Shown here piece by piece: positions 34,050-44,064 of a stretch of DNA of 64,000 nt. The number at the start of each line of letters is the position of its first letter. The stretch's first letter is position 1. This DNA comes from Deltaproteobacteria bacterium HGW-Deltaproteobacteria-13 (GTDB lineage: Bacteria > Desulfobacterota > Syntrophia > Syntrophales > Smithellaceae): NCBI GenBank assembly GCA_002840555.1, contig PHBJ01000015.1:1-64000 (forward strand), read 5' to 3'. The position numbers and the translations under genes were made by a program. A model generated the notes under the pieces. It searched no databases. It was not told the DNA's origin and saw only the letters and a list, made by a program, of their open reading frames with translations.

Positions 34050-36863
34050 TTATCCTGAAATCATTTTCCGCAAAAATTGACCTGTTGAAGATTTTTCTTC
34101 CCCGGCCACTTTTTCCACCGTGCCGGAAGCAACAATTCTGCCGCCTCCGGAACCGCCTTCCGGTCCCAGATCAATAACATAATCAGCGCACTTGATGATA
34201 TCCAGATTATGCTCAATGACGACCATTGTATTGCCCATATCCACCAGGCGCATCAAAACATCCAGCAATTTTTGAATATCCGCGAAATGCAATCCGATGG
34301 TGGGTTCATCCAGAATATAAAGCGTATTGCTGTTTGTTTTCTTGCCCAGCTCCCGCGCCAGTTTTATCCTTTGCGCTTCGCCGCCGGAGAGAGTCGTCGC
34401 CGACTGCCCGAGATGAATATAGCCCAAGCCGACATCGCTCAGCATTTGCAGATGCGATTTAATCGACGGGATATTGGAAAAAAATATCAGCGCCTGATTA
34501 ACCGTCATGTCTAAAACATCCGCAATATTCTTATCCTTATATCTGATATCGAGCGTGTCGGCATTGAATCGTTTGCCGTGGCAAACATCGCAAGTCACGT
34601 AAATATCCGGCAAAAAATGCATCTCAATTTTAATCAGGCCATTGCCTTCGCAAGCCTCGCAGCGTCCGCCTTTCACGTTAAAGCTGAAACGCCCGGGCTT
34701 ATATCCGCGCATCCTTGATTCTGGAAGATTGGTGAATAAATCGCGGATAAAGGAAAAAATTCCGGTATAAGTTACCGGGTTGGACCGCGGGGTGCGGCCG
34801 ATGGGATGCTGATTAATCATGATGACGCGTTCAATATCTCCCAAATCGACAACTTTTTTAATTTTGCCCATTGATCCGGTATGCTGGTTCAAACGGCGCG
34901 CCATCACTTTATACAAAGTTTCAATGATCATGGTACTTTTACCGGAACCGGATACGCCGGTTACCGCCGTAAAGACTCCCACCGGTATTTTAATATCTAT
35001 GTTTTTGAGGTTATTTTCACTGGCCCCCTCCAGAATAATATATCGTCCGCCGACGGACCGTCTCTTGGACGGCATGGCTATGGACTCTTTCCCCGATAAA
35101 TATCTGCCGGTCAGCGAAACATCGCTTTGCAAAATTTCTGCGGGAGTTCCCTGGAAAATAATTTCTCCGCCCTGTGTTCCGGCGCCCGGACCGATATCCA
35201 CAATATGATCGCAGGCCAGCATCATATCAGCGTCGTGTTCCACAACCAGCACGGTATTGCCCATATCGCGCAGTTTTTTTAAAGTATCAATCAGGCGCAT
35301 ATTATCTTTCTGATGCAGTCCGACCGTGGGTTCATCCAGCACATACAGAACCCCCATTAATCCGGAACCGATTTGCGTGGCCAGCCGGATGCGCTGGCTT
35401 TCCCCCCCCGATAACGTTGAGGTCGATCTCGCCAGCGTTAAATAATCCATGCCGACGTTCAGTAAAAATTGAAGCCGGTTTTTAATTTCCCTGATAATTC
35501 TTTCGGTGATGTTTTTTTCCTGCGGCGACAGTTGCAGTTCTTCGAAAAAATGATAACAGTCGCGGATGGACATCAGGCAGAGTTCGTAAATATTCTTGCC
35601 CATCACGGTGACGGCAAGTGTTTCTTTTTTTAAGCGCGCGCCATGACAAGTATCGCAGGCGCTCAAATCAATGTAACGCATCAGATCATTGCGCACCCCT
35701 GTCGAAGCCGTTTCTTTCCAGCGGCGATCCAGTTGTTTGATCGCGCCTTCAAACGGGCGGTTGGCAAAATATCTTTTATTCCCGCGATCATGATAAAATT
35801 TAATATCTTCATCGCCAGACCCGTAAAGAAGAACCTTTTGGATTTTGCCGGGCAGCTTATTAAACGGAGTGTTCAAATCAAAACCGTAATGGGTGCTGAG
35901 CGCATCCAGAACATTATAATAGTAAAGAGAGCTCCGTCCGGCCCAGGGCGCGATGGCCCCTTCCCTCAAAGACAATCCCGCGTCCGGCACAACCAGATAT
36001 TCCATGAAGCGCATGGAAGAACCGAGACCGTTGCAATCAGGACAGGCGCCGTAAGGGTTATTGAAGGAAAACATGCGGGGAGTCAGGACGGGAAGACTGA
36101 TGCCGCAATCGGGACAGGCGTATTTTTCGCTGAAAAGCATTTCTTCGCCATTGACGGGAACAATGCGCACAAGTCCTTCCGCGCGGCCGGCGGCAATTTC
36201 CAGGGAATCACGCAATCTCTTTCTCACGCCTTCTTTCAACACCAGACGGTCAACAACCAGATCAATATCATGGCGCTTATTCTTTTCCAGAATAATATCT
36301 TCAGCCAGATCACGGATTTTCCCGTCAATCCGGACGCGCGCGAATCCTTCCTTTTGAAGCTTTTTTAATTCTTTCTGGAACTCACCTTTTTTCCCGCGCA
36401 CGAGCGGCGCCAGAACACTGAATGACGTATTATCCGGTAGAGAAAGGATGCGCTCCAGGATACTGTCTATGGTTTGCGATTGAATAACGCGTCCGCAGCG
36501 GTAACAATGACAAACCCCTATGGCGGCGAAAAGCAGACGGAAATAATCGTAAATTTCCGTGACCGTACCCACTGTGGAGCGCGGATTATGGCTGGCCGTG
36601 CGCTGCTCAATAGCGATAGCAGGCGATAAGCCTTCTATGGATTCCACATTCGGCTTATCCATCTGTCCGATAAACTGACGGGCGTAAGTGGACAAGGATT
36701 CCACATACCGTCTTTGACCTTCGGCATAGATGGTGTCAAAAGCAAGCGATGACTTACCAGAACCGCTCACACCGGTAATTATGACAAATTTGTCCCGAGG
36801 TATATTCAGACTTATATTTTTTAAATTATGCTGAGAAGCCCCTCTGATTCTTATCTCGTCCAT
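34050..36863 (-). CDS. uvrA: excinuclease ABC subunit A
   Basis: This 937-residue damage-recognition ATPase of nucleotide excision repair carries two ABC domains (GVSGSGKSSLAFDT near residue 30; GVSGSGKSTMIIET in the second half) and two LSGGE(S/A)QRI signatures. Zinc-finger cysteines are seen in CYRCGR, CPDC-type and CEACEGNG motifs. The length and motif order are normal. It is the last gene of the mfd, PPIase, PPIase, uvrA run, 21 nt after the preceding gene. Coexpression with mfd would link transcription-coupled repair to UvrA supply. Confidence 0.97.
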   Translation of the reverse strand: MDEIRIRGASQHNLKNISLNIPRDKFVIITGVSGSGKSSLAFDTIYAEGQRRYVESLSTYARQFIGQMDKPNVESIEGLSPAIAIEQRTASHNPRSTVGTVTEIYDYFRLLFAAIGVCHCYRCGRVIQSQTIDSILERILSLPDNTSFSVLAPLVRGKKGEFQKELKKLQKEGFARVRIDGKIRDLAEDIILEKNKRHDIDLVVDRLVLKEGVRKRLRDSLEIAAGRAEGLVRIVPVNGEEMLFSEKYACPDCGISLPVLTPRMFSFNNPYGACPDCNGLGSSMRFMEYLVVPDAGLSLREGAIAPWAGRSSLYYYNVLDALSTHYGFDLNTPFNKLPGKIQKVLLYGSGDEDIKFYHDRGNKRYFANRPFEGAIKQLDRRWKETASTGVRNDLMRYIDLSACDTCHGARLKKETLAVTVMGKNIYELCLMSIRDCYHFFEELQLSPQEKNITERIIREIKNRLQFLLNVGMDYLTLARSTSTLSGGESQRIRLATQIGSGLMGVLYVLDEPTVGLHQKDNMRLIDTLKKLRDMGNTVLVVEHDADMMLACDHIVDIGPGAGTQGGEIIFQGTPAEILQSDVSLTGRYLSGKESIAMPSKRRSVGGRYIILEGASENNLKNIDIKIPVGVFTAVTGVSGSGKSTMIIETLYKVMARRLNQHTGSMGKIKKVVDLGDIERVIMINQHPIGRTPRSNPVTYTGIFSFIRDLFTNLPESRMRGYKPGRFSFNVKGGRCEACEGNGLIKIEMHFLPDIYVTCDVCHGKRFNADTLDIRYKDKNIADVLDMTVNQALIFFSNIPSIKSHLQMLSDVGLGYIHLGQSATTLSGGEAQRIKLARELGKKTNSNTLYILDEPTIGLHFADIQKLLDVLMRLVDMGNTMVVIEHNLDIIKCADYVIDLGPEGGSGGGRIVASGTVEKVAGEEKSSTGQFLRKMISG

Positions 36864-36884
36864 ATTTTTACTTCTATTACTTTG

Positions 36885-37859
36885 TTACAATCTTGTTTCA
36901 ATGTGCGACTTGCTCCGGACGGAAGAAATCCATTCATCAAATTTCTTATCTAATTTTTCATCTTCAATTTTTGCCTTAATTTCTTCCCGCACCATGGCAA
37001 TCGGTTTCAACCCGGCGCCTCTCTTATCCACCACTTTAATGATATGAAAACCCAGGCTGGATTCAATGACTTCACTGACCTGCTCCAACGGAAGGCTGAA
37101 AGCCGCTGCTTCGACTTCCGGGATAATGGTTCCTTTTTCGATGAAACCGACATCACCGCCCTGAGCCGCCGCCGGTCCCTTGGAGTATTTCGCGGCCAGC
37201 AAATCAAAGGATTCCCCGCTCATAATAAGCGCGCGCAAACGCAAAGCTTCATTTTTCAATTTCGCTTTTGCCGTTTTATCCGCGCCGGGAGGCAGCACCA
37301 ACATAAGTTGTTTCATTCTGACGCTTTCTTTACCTTCGTATTCATCGCGGTGGCTGTTGTAATATTCGCCGATTTCCTGATCACTGACAATTATTTTATC
37401 TTTTATTTCCCGTCTTAACAGCCGCATGCGAACCAGTTGCGACCTTATCTCTTTTTTAACCGCTTCAACGGAGTTGCCGTCCTTCTCAAGATTTTTTGCA
37501 AAATCCTGCATGCTTATTTTTTGTTTCATCAGCACATCCTGGAGCACATTCATAACATCAGTATCCTTGACGCTGGCGCTAATGCCCGTTTTTTTGGCTT
37601 CCTGCTCAATCAGGATATTATCAATCGTTCGTTGAAACAAAGTCTCTCTTGTCTGTTTTATTAAGGTTTCTTTATCATTTCCTTTATAAGTATTTTCGAT
37701 ATTCCTCCGGTACGGTTCAAATGACGCGTTAAATTCATACAGGGTGATGATCTCATCATTGACCACAGCGATAATTCTATCGACCACCTCCGCGCGAGCC
37801 GGCACGCACATAAGCATTACACTCCACAAAACCAGAATAATCTTTTTGTAAAACTTCAC
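36885..37859 (-). CDS. periplasmic SurA-like peptidyl-prolyl isomerase
   Basis: The 324-residue protein has a signal peptide (MKFYKKIILVLWSVMLMCVPARA), a SurA N-terminal chaperone domain beginning VVDRIIAVVNDEIITLYEF and one parvulin domain (about 175-275) with RMKQLMLVLPP, GPAAAQGGDVGFI and LGFHIIKVVDKR. SurA helps outer-membrane proteins fold; E. coli SurA has two parvulin domains, and this one has one. It is 22 nt downstream of another parvulin gene, so the pair forms an envelope-folding module. Confidence 0.9.
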   Translation of the reverse strand: MKFYKKIILVLWSVMLMCVPARAEVVDRIIAVVNDEIITLYEFNASFEPYRRNIENTYKGNDKETLIKQTRETLFQRTIDNILIEQEAKKTGISASVKDTDVMNVLQDVLMKQKISMQDFAKNLEKDGNSVEAVKKEIRSQLVRMRLLRREIKDKIIVSDQEIGEYYNSHRDEYEGKESVRMKQLMLVLPPGADKTAKAKLKNEALRLRALIMSGESFDLLAAKYSKGPAAAQGGDVGFIEKGTIIPEVEAAAFSLPLEQVSEVIESSLGFHIIKVVDKRGAGLKPIAMVREEIKAKIEDEKLDKKFDEWISSVRSKSHIETRL

Positions 37860-37881
37860 AACGATTCCTCCCCGTTTAATT

Positions 37882-38886
37882 TCACTTGGTTAATTTCTTT
37901 ATTTTGATATTGGTTTGTTTTTTAATCACCGCTTTTTTCTTTAATGCTTCCAGCCAGGCGATAAAAGCCGCATCTTCCTTCTGCCTCCGGATATCGGCAA
38001 TCACATCTTCTCTGACATCCGAAAAAGTTGCGGTTTTTGCCGGTTTACTCTCCAGGACTTTGAAAATATGAAATCCGTAAGAACTTTGCACGATCGGACT
38101 TATTTTATTAACCGGCATTTTGAAAATCGTTTTATCCAGCGGTTCCGGCATGACCCATTTGGTAACAAATCCCAGATCTCCGCCGCGGCGGGCTTCGGGG
38201 CCGATAGAGACCTCGGCGGCCACTTTGGCGAAATCTTCTCCGGCGTTTAATCTCTCCACTACTTTTTGAGCTGTTGCCGAATCCCGAACAACGATCTGTG
38301 CAACTCTTACGCGGGCTTCCTTTTTGTAATGATCACCGTGTTCTTTAAAATAATCTGCGGCTTCACCATCCGATATTTTAATTCCGGCATTGACATCGGC
38401 CGCGATAAGCTTCTGGAAAAGCATCTCTTTTCCGAAGTTATTTTTCCATGTCTCATAATTTACATTTTCCTGCGCAAACAGGCCGGTGAAATCCTGTCCA
38501 TAATCTTTTTTGATTTCTTTAATTTTATTCTCCAACTCGGTGTCGCTCACGGAAATATTGAGTTCCCGTGCGCGCAGCAACATTATTTTTTCCGTAATCA
38601 TGTCATCCAGCACTTCGTCTTCAAATCGTTTTACATAATCCGGCTGATCCAAAAACTCTTTGGGCATGATATACATTTTTTGATCCAACTGCAGCTGATA
38701 CTCGTTGAGATAAATTTTGGAACCGTTAACCGTGGCAACATAGGGACGGGAGAACATGTCAATCTGGTCGCAGGCGGCAATAAAACCCGGCAGGAGCAAA
38801 AATAATAAACCGCAACGAATCAATAAAATCCCCGGGGATTTCCTGGCGGCAGAAAAAATATCAGAATGCAGTTTCGCATTAATCAT
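37882..38886 (-). CDS. lipoprotein peptidyl-prolyl isomerase (PrsA/PpiC-like)
   Basis: The 334-residue protein has an N-terminal lipoprotein signal with lipobox FIAAC (about residue 39), a SurA_N-like helical domain (YVATVNGSKIYLNEYQLQL) and a parvulin domain (VRVAQIVVRD, GPEARRGGDLGFVTKW, SSYGFHIFKVLESK). It probably acts as a membrane-anchored periplasmic foldase. Of the alternative starts, the full-length ATG at 38886 is kept because it provides the signal sequence, though an internal Met could be used. It lies between mfd and the SurA-like gene with gaps of 22-27 nt. Confidence 0.88.
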   Translation of the reverse strand: MINAKLHSDIFSAARKSPGILLIRCGLLFLLLPGFIAACDQIDMFSRPYVATVNGSKIYLNEYQLQLDQKMYIMPKEFLDQPDYVKRFEDEVLDDMITEKIMLLRARELNISVSDTELENKIKEIKKDYGQDFTGLFAQENVNYETWKNNFGKEMLFQKLIAADVNAGIKISDGEAADYFKEHGDHYKKEARVRVAQIVVRDSATAQKVVERLNAGEDFAKVAAEVSIGPEARRGGDLGFVTKWVMPEPLDKTIFKMPVNKISPIVQSSYGFHIFKVLESKPAKTATFSDVREDVIADIRRQKEDAAFIAWLEALKKKAVIKKQTNIKIKKLTK

Positions 38887-38912
38887 AATATTTCTTTATA
38901 CCCTGCTTGCGT

Positions 38913-41900
38913 CTATTGGGCAAGCATCTTTAATAACAGCGCGGCTTGCTCCAATATTTCCTTTTCGCCTAGCCCTGGCGCCGGCACATACAATTTATAA
39001 TCCGGCGTGAAACGTAATCCCTTAATTTTCTTGTGATAAAGCGCGATAATCTTTGCGGGATCAACCGGAGATGAATCTCTGAAGAAAATATACAGATATT
39101 TGCCGTCATAACCCATCTTTTTACCCCGGAGCGGTTTGAGAGAATTTCTGATGCTGATGACCTGCAATAAATTCTCCGCAGAGTGGGGTAAATCCCCATA
39201 ACAATCCTGTAGTTCGTTTTTAATCTGATGAAGGTCTTCATCATTTCCGGCCAGGGATATCCTTTTATACAAGATCAGGCGCTGATGGACATCCTGAACA
39301 TACTCTTCCGGAATAAAAGCGGAAATTCCCAATTGAATTTCGGGCAATACTTCCTCTTCGCCGGTTTTTTCTCCCTTGATTTCCCGAACGGTTGTTTCCA
39401 TTAATTCGGTATAAAGTTCATAGCCCACGGCGGAAATGTGGCCGGACTGCGAAATGCCCAGCAGATTTCCTCCACCGCGGATTTCCAGATCGTTGTAGGC
39501 GATCCGGAAGCCCGAACCCGGTTCGGAAAATTCTTTAATGACCTGCAATCTTTTCATGGCTTCGCGGGAAAGCATCGCCCCCTTGGGCAGCAACAGATAA
39601 GCAAAGGCTTCCTGATTGGAACGGCCCACGCGGCCGCGTATCTGGTAGAGCTGCGCCAGTCCGAATCTTTCGGCGCGATTAATAATTATGGTATTGGCCG
39701 CGGGGATGTCCAGACCGGAGCCGATGATGGTCGTGCAAACAAGGACATCACATTCGTGGCGGATAAATCCGGTCATCGCTTTTTCGATTTCCGCCGGTTT
39801 CATTTGACCATGGACAACCCCGACTCTCGCCTGCGGCACCAGACGCTGCACCAGACGGGCCATCGAATAAATTGAGCGGACACGGTCATGGACAAAAAAC
39901 ACCTGCCCCTGCCGCGCCAGCTCTTTCTCTATCGCCGCTTTAATCGCGTCCTCATCAAATTCCAGCACATAGGTCTTTATGGACACACGATCTTCCGGCG
40001 GCGTATTAATAATGGATAAATCCCTGATACCGACAAGCGACAGATGAAGCGTGCGCGGAATCGGCGTTGCCGAGAGCGTCAGCACATCTACGAGTGTGCG
40101 CATTTTTTTCAATTTTTCCTTGTGCGCCACGCCGAAGCGCTGTTCTTCATCAATGATGGCCAGCCCCAGATCTTTAAACTCAATATCCTTTTGGAGCAGG
40201 CGATGCGTCCCCACAACGATATCCACTTTTTGATTCTTCATCTCTTCAATAATTTTCTTTTGTTCGGTGGTGCTTTTAAAACGATTCAGCACCTCCACAC
40301 GGACCGGGAAATCACGGAAACGGCGGGAAAAAGTCCGATAATGCTGTTCCGCTAAAATAGTTGTGGGCACCAAAACGGCAACCTGTTTGCCGTCCATCAC
40401 AGCCCGGAAGGCCGATCGAACGGCGACTTCCGTTTTACCGAAACCGGCGTCGCCGCATATCAGTCTGTCCATCGGTTTGGAATCATCCATGTCCAGATGA
40501 ATATCTTCAATGGCTTTGTTCTGATCCGGGGTTTCTTCGAATTCAAAGGTGGAGCAGAATTCCTCGTAAATCCGGTCCGGCGGGGCAAATGATTTTCGCT
40601 CCAGAGCTTCGCGGGCGGCATAAATAGCGACCAGTTCCTCGGCATATTCCCGCACTGATTTTTTAACCTTTTCTTTTACCGCTTCCCAGGAAGTCCCGCC
40701 CATCTTGTCAATTTTCGGCACATAACCGTCGGGCCCGAGATAGCGCTGAATTTTTTCCAGAGAATTAACGGGAAGGTAGAGTTTATCGCCGTCTGAATAT
40801 TCAATGATTAAAAAATCGTTTTCGATTTTACCAACGGTAATTTTTTTCAATCCGCGATAAATGCCAATCCCGAAATCCGTATGGACGATGAAATCATCTT
40901 CTTTTAAATCACCGAAGGATTTAATAAAGTAACCTTCCCGCGCGGGCCGCACGCGGCGGCGGGTAGCTTTTTTGACAAATATTTCCTCTTCGCTCAAAAA
41001 TACCAGCTTCATGGCCGGTATGATAAAACTGGTGGAAATTTCCCCTTCCAGCAAAATAAGCTGAAAATGGCCGTCCCAGCGGTCAATAACTTCCGGGACT
41101 GAATCCTCGGGAGATAAAATCTGTACCGGCAAATCATAGGACAAAAGCAGATGCTTCATCCGTTGAAGTGCTTCCGGAGCCGGGCAAAAGAAAAAAATCG
41201 ACATGTCTTCGGACAGCCATAATCTAATCTTTTCCGCCGTCCACCGCAAACAGGCATCTTCCTTAATCTCGCCGGGGAGTAATTCTCCCGTGCAAAGATA
41301 CTGATAAGTTTCAAAAGAAACCGTGATGGGCGCTTTGTCTTGTTCCTGATCCAGGTTGAGGCCTTCCAGCGTAACTTGTCCAAACCTGTCGAGGTCGGCC
41401 ATGATCTCAGCCGAACCCATGGACGTATTTTCTTTCTCCAGATAAAATTTGCCGCTGTTCTTCGTTTTAAACAAAAGCTTGTCTATGCTCAGTTCGGCAT
41501 TGAGGATAGCCTGATTTACGGCCAGCGGATTATCCAGAATCACTAAAGTATTTTTTGCCAGATAATCAAAAAGACCGGATAACTTATCGCGCGAAAGACC
41601 ATCGCCGTTATCGTAGGATTCATAAAACAGCGGTAAAAATATCGGATTGATGGAGTTGGTCAAACCGTTCTTCAGAGAATCTACCAAACGGTTACGAATC
41701 TCGCGGGGGAGGGAAAGATCGTCGGCACGCCGTCTGATATTGCGAACAGCCAGATCCAAAGTTGACGGATTCATAATAACTTCACTGGCCGGCGGAATAA
41801 TAAAGGCGGATGCCGTCCCTATCGAACGTTGAGAGGAACCGTCAAACGTCCGGATAGATTCAATATCATCGCCGAACATTTCCAGTCTAAGCGGGTTTTT

Positions 41901-42479
41901 TTCAGCGGGAGGAAATATGTCTATAATGTTCCCGCGAATACTGAATTCCCCTTTTTCTTCCACCAGACTTTCTCTTTTATAACCTCCGGACAGAAGGCGG
42001 GCGCAAAAGTCGTCTCGGCTGAGAGCGTCGCCGGAGGAAATGATTTGCAGATAATTATTAAACTCGGGAAAAGGCGTCACTTTTTGCATCAAGGCGATTA
42101 CGGAAGCAACCACTATTGTTTTGGTTTTAATCTGCAGATGGGTAAGCACTTCCAGGCGGGTTAATTCTTCCTCCTTCTGAAGAGCAAACATGTCAATGGT
42201 CAAAAAATCCAGCGACGGATAATGAAACACGTGCTCTTCTCCCAGGAAAAGGGATAAATTCCGCGCGAAGGCCGCCGCTTCTTTTTCTTCCGGACAAACA
42301 ATAAGCAGCGGTCTCTCCAGACGTTCAAAAAGAAGAGAGACTAAAAAGGGACGGGACGATCCGTTAAGGCCCCTGACATCAACCTTTGCAGCACCCTCCA
42401 TAATTTGCCGGATGAGATTACGGAGCGGCTCAATATCTTCTTTAATTTTTTTTGTGATAAGTTTTCGCACTGATTGCAA
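38913..42479 (-). CDS. mfd: transcription-repair coupling factor
   Basis: This 1188-residue protein removes stalled RNA polymerase and recruits UvrA. Domains are a UvrB-like N terminus, the RNA-polymerase-interacting CarD-like/RID region ([18 protein letters not shown]), RecG-like translocase motors with [16 protein letters not shown] (Walker A), DEEQRFGV (DEEQ box) and ATPIPRTL, and the C-terminal TRCF domain. Length and motifs are complete. It is the first gene of a four-gene run with uvrA, preceded by a large inverted repeat at 42499-42558. Confidence 0.97.
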   Translation of the reverse strand: MQSVRKLITKKIKEDIEPLRNLIRQIMEGAAKVDVRGLNGSSRPFLVSLLFERLERPLLIVCPEEKEAAAFARNLSLFLGEEHVFHYPSLDFLTIDMFALQKEEELTRLEVLTHLQIKTKTIVVASVIALMQKVTPFPEFNNYLQIISSGDALSRDDFCARLLSGGYKRESLVEEKGEFSIRGNIIDIFPPAEKNPLRLEMFGDDIESIRTFDGSSQRSIGTASAFIIPPASEVIMNPSTLDLAVRNIRRRADDLSLPREIRNRLVDSLKNGLTNSINPIFLPLFYESYDNGDGLSRDKLSGLFDYLAKNTLVILDNPLAVNQAILNAELSIDKLLFKTKNSGKFYLEKENTSMGSAEIMADLDRFGQVTLEGLNLDQEQDKAPITVSFETYQYLCTGELLPGEIKEDACLRWTAEKIRLWLSEDMSIFFFCPAPEALQRMKHLLLSYDLPVQILSPEDSVPEVIDRWDGHFQLILLEGEISTSFIIPAMKLVFLSEEEIFVKKATRRRVRPAREGYFIKSFGDLKEDDFIVHTDFGIGIYRGLKKITVGKIENDFLIIEYSDGDKLYLPVNSLEKIQRYLGPDGYVPKIDKMGGTSWEAVKEKVKKSVREYAEELVAIYAAREALERKSFAPPDRIYEEFCSTFEFEETPDQNKAIEDIHLDMDDSKPMDRLICGDAGFGKTEVAVRSAFRAVMDGKQVAVLVPTTILAEQHYRTFSRRFRDFPVRVEVLNRFKSTTEQKKIIEEMKNQKVDIVVGTHRLLQKDIEFKDLGLAIIDEEQRFGVAHKEKLKKMRTLVDVLTLSATPIPRTLHLSLVGIRDLSIINTPPEDRVSIKTYVLEFDEDAIKAAIEKELARQGQVFFVHDRVRSIYSMARLVQRLVPQARVGVVHGQMKPAEIEKAMTGFIRHECDVLVCTTIIGSGLDIPAANTIIINRAERFGLAQLYQIRGRVGRSNQEAFAYLLLPKGAMLSREAMKRLQVIKEFSEPGSGFRIAYNDLEIRGGGNLLGISQSGHISAVGYELYTELMETTVREIKGEKTGEEEVLPEIQLGISAFIPEEYVQDVHQRLILYKRISLAGNDEDLHQIKNELQDCYGDLPHSAENLLQVISIRNSLKPLRGKKMGYDGKYLYIFFRDSSPVDPAKIIALYHKKIKGLRFTPDYKLYVPAPGLGEKEILEQAALLLKMLAQ

Positions 42480-42498
42480 CCAAACTTTCCTAAATTAT

Positions 42499-42558
42499 GC
42501 AACACCAAAACCCATTCTGAATGAAAAATGACAATTCAATCCAGAATGGGTAAGTTGC
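42499..42558. repeat. long inverted repeat just upstream of mfd
   Basis: ACCCATTCTG (42510-42519) pairs with CAGAATGGGT (42542-42551), and GCAAC (42499-42503) pairs with GTTGC (42554-42558). Together they can form a 60-nt stem-loop about 20 nt before the mfd start, in the mRNA leader or promoter region. Function is unknown; regulation of mfd or termination of the fic transcript are possibilities. Confidence 0.5.
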
Positions 42559-42635
42559 AATGTTATCTAACCTTCTTCCGCTGATAATTCAATTGAAAAT
42601 TTCAGTAGTGGGTCAGTTTGAATATTAAAATAAAT

Positions 42636-42660
42636 AAGGCCTCTAATTTTAGAGGCCTTT
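42636..42660. terminator. intrinsic terminator after fic
   Basis: AAGGCCTCTAA (42636-42646) and TTAGAGGCCTT (42649-42659) form an 11-bp stem with a 2-nt gap. It lies just after the fic stop codon on the minus strand. On that strand the preceding and following bases are A/T-rich, so it can work in either direction, but the T tract is short. Confidence 0.6.
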
Positions 42661-42672
42661 CTAATAGAATTG

Positions 42673-43836
42673 TTATTTCCCTTTACGCATGGGCATTAAG
42701 CCTTTCATGATATCTATATTTCCTTTGAATTTTTTATCTTGGCGAATGACGAGGCCAAGATTTTCAAGCTCGGAAACATCACGCACCTGCATCGCATTTG
42801 ATCGCCCTGAATACATCTTTGCGAGTGACCCTTTTTCATTTGTCAAATCATCAAGAGATATCCATCTATCAACAGGAAAAGCTAAAGCCAAAGTACGCCG
42901 TCTTTTTACAACAGCCCTAGTCTTTCCCTTCGCCACATTACTATCCAGTTTGTCGTAAATATAATTTTGCCAAGATGTTGTTAAAGCATTTTTTTGAACA
43001 ACATCTAATACTTCATTAAGTCCATCACGGAAACCAAGAATGGCATAATTAATAAATCCAGTCAAATCTCGACTTTTAACGCAAATGTCAAGTTGCCGGT
43101 AATACTCATTTCTCGTATTGTTATAATGATTTGATAAAATATGAGACGCTATATCTGGAAGTCCTACTCGTAATAGTAAATAAAATTCGACAAGTCTGGC
43201 CGTCCTTCCATTTCCATCTCCAAATGGGTGAATCATAGCGAGATAAATGTGTACAACAATCGCTTGCACTATTTGATCTCTAAATAATTGCTCTCCATCC
43301 TCATATTTAAACTCACGGCGTATCCATTCACAAAACTGTTTAACTAAACTCAATACATCTTCCCCTAAAGGCGCACGATATTGACCAACAACAACGTTTT
43401 GTCCAGATATGCGCAACTTTCCAGGAACTGCTTGAAAGTAATCTCCAAGGTTCTGTCCAACTAACCTGTTGAAATTTTCAATCAGTTCTGGAGATAAAAT
43501 GGCGCTTTTCTCCTCTTCAATAACCTCATCGCGTATTTTGTTAAGAGCGTCTATAATATTTTGTACCTCAATCTGAAGATACTCTTTACTAGGTGGAAGT
43601 TTTTCCCCTGCCTCCATTTTCTCGATATCCTCCTCGGATAACGTATTCCCCTCTATAGCTGTTGTGGCTCTAGCTCCTTTCCTTAATGATACCTTTAAAA
43701 GACGCTGCCTATTTTCTGGCATAAGAGGCATGGAAGCAATTGATTGAATAATGCATTCAGATTGTCCTAATCTGTAAATTGTTTCATCATTTAAAGCCCA
43801 TTTTTTTTGGAATGTTATATGTGGATATTCTCCCAT
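42673..43836 (-). CDS. Fic-domain AMP transferase
   Basis: The 387-residue protein has the complete Fic active site HPFGDGNGRTAR (H203-R214). An N-terminal inhibitory helix carries TTAIEGN (T58-x3-E62-G63), fitting the class II (S/T)xxxE(G/N) pattern that blocks ATP until released. The C-terminal part (about 330-387) looks like a winged-helix region, common in Fic proteins of this type. Fic enzymes usually attach AMP to target Tyr, Ser or Thr residues; the target is unknown. DNA here is more AT-rich than the neighbours, and the promoter region has a repeat array, which points to horizontal gain and autoregulation (inference). No antitoxin gene is adjacent. Confidence 0.92.
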   Translation of the reverse strand: MGEYPHITFQKKWALNDETIYRLGQSECIIQSIASMPLMPENRQRLLKVSLRKGARATTAIEGNTLSEEDIEKMEAGEKLPPSKEYLQIEVQNIIDALNKIRDEVIEEEKSAILSPELIENFNRLVGQNLGDYFQAVPGKLRISGQNVVVGQYRAPLGEDVLSLVKQFCEWIRREFKYEDGEQLFRDQIVQAIVVHIYLAMIHPFGDGNGRTARLVEFYLLLRVGLPDIASHILSNHYNNTRNEYYRQLDICVKSRDLTGFINYAILGFRDGLNEVLDVVQKNALTTSWQNYIYDKLDSNVAKGKTRAVVKRRRTLALAFPVDRWISLDDLTNEKGSLAKMYSGRSNAMQVRDVSELENLGLVIRQDKKFKGNIDIMKGLMPMRKGK

Positions 43837-43870
43837 AATATCACCTCGTTATAAATATAGTTATTGATTG

Positions 43871-43931
43871 TTTACAAATACCATATATTATTTGTAAATC
43901 TATTTGTCAAGTTATTTGTAGAGATATTTGT
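43871..43931 (-). promoter_or_regulatory. palindrome and four 12-bp direct repeats upstream of fic
   Basis: TTTACAAATA (43871-43880) and TATTTGTAAA (43889-43898) form a perfect 10-bp palindrome with an 8-nt centre. From 43890 the hexamer ATTTGT recurs at 43902, 43914 and 43926, exactly 12 nt apart. The array starts 35 nt upstream of the fic start codon and is a strong candidate for a multi-site operator. Confidence 0.65.
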
Positions 43932-44008
43932 CGATTACTGGGACGAATTCCGGGGACACCCTGAACCTACCCCATCATTTTTTCCGGCGCAAACCCTGAT
44001 TAAGTTAC

Positions 44009-44038
44009 CCGGAGAGATCATCATGATAATCTCCCCGG
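44009..44038 (-). terminator. hairpin downstream of pal
   Basis: CCGGAGAGAT and ATCTCCCCGG form a stem with one mismatch or bulge around a 10-nt loop, 27 nt after the pal stop on the minus strand. It probably ends the pal transcript, although the U run is weak. Confidence 0.45.
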
Positions 44039-44064
44039 ATATTTTTCTGTGATCGGTGCCGCGT

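Noticed and set aside
43938-43975. Transposon end near GACGAATTCCGGGGACACC
   Set aside because: It resembles ends of REP-associated or IS200-type elements, but a second end and a transposase are absent.
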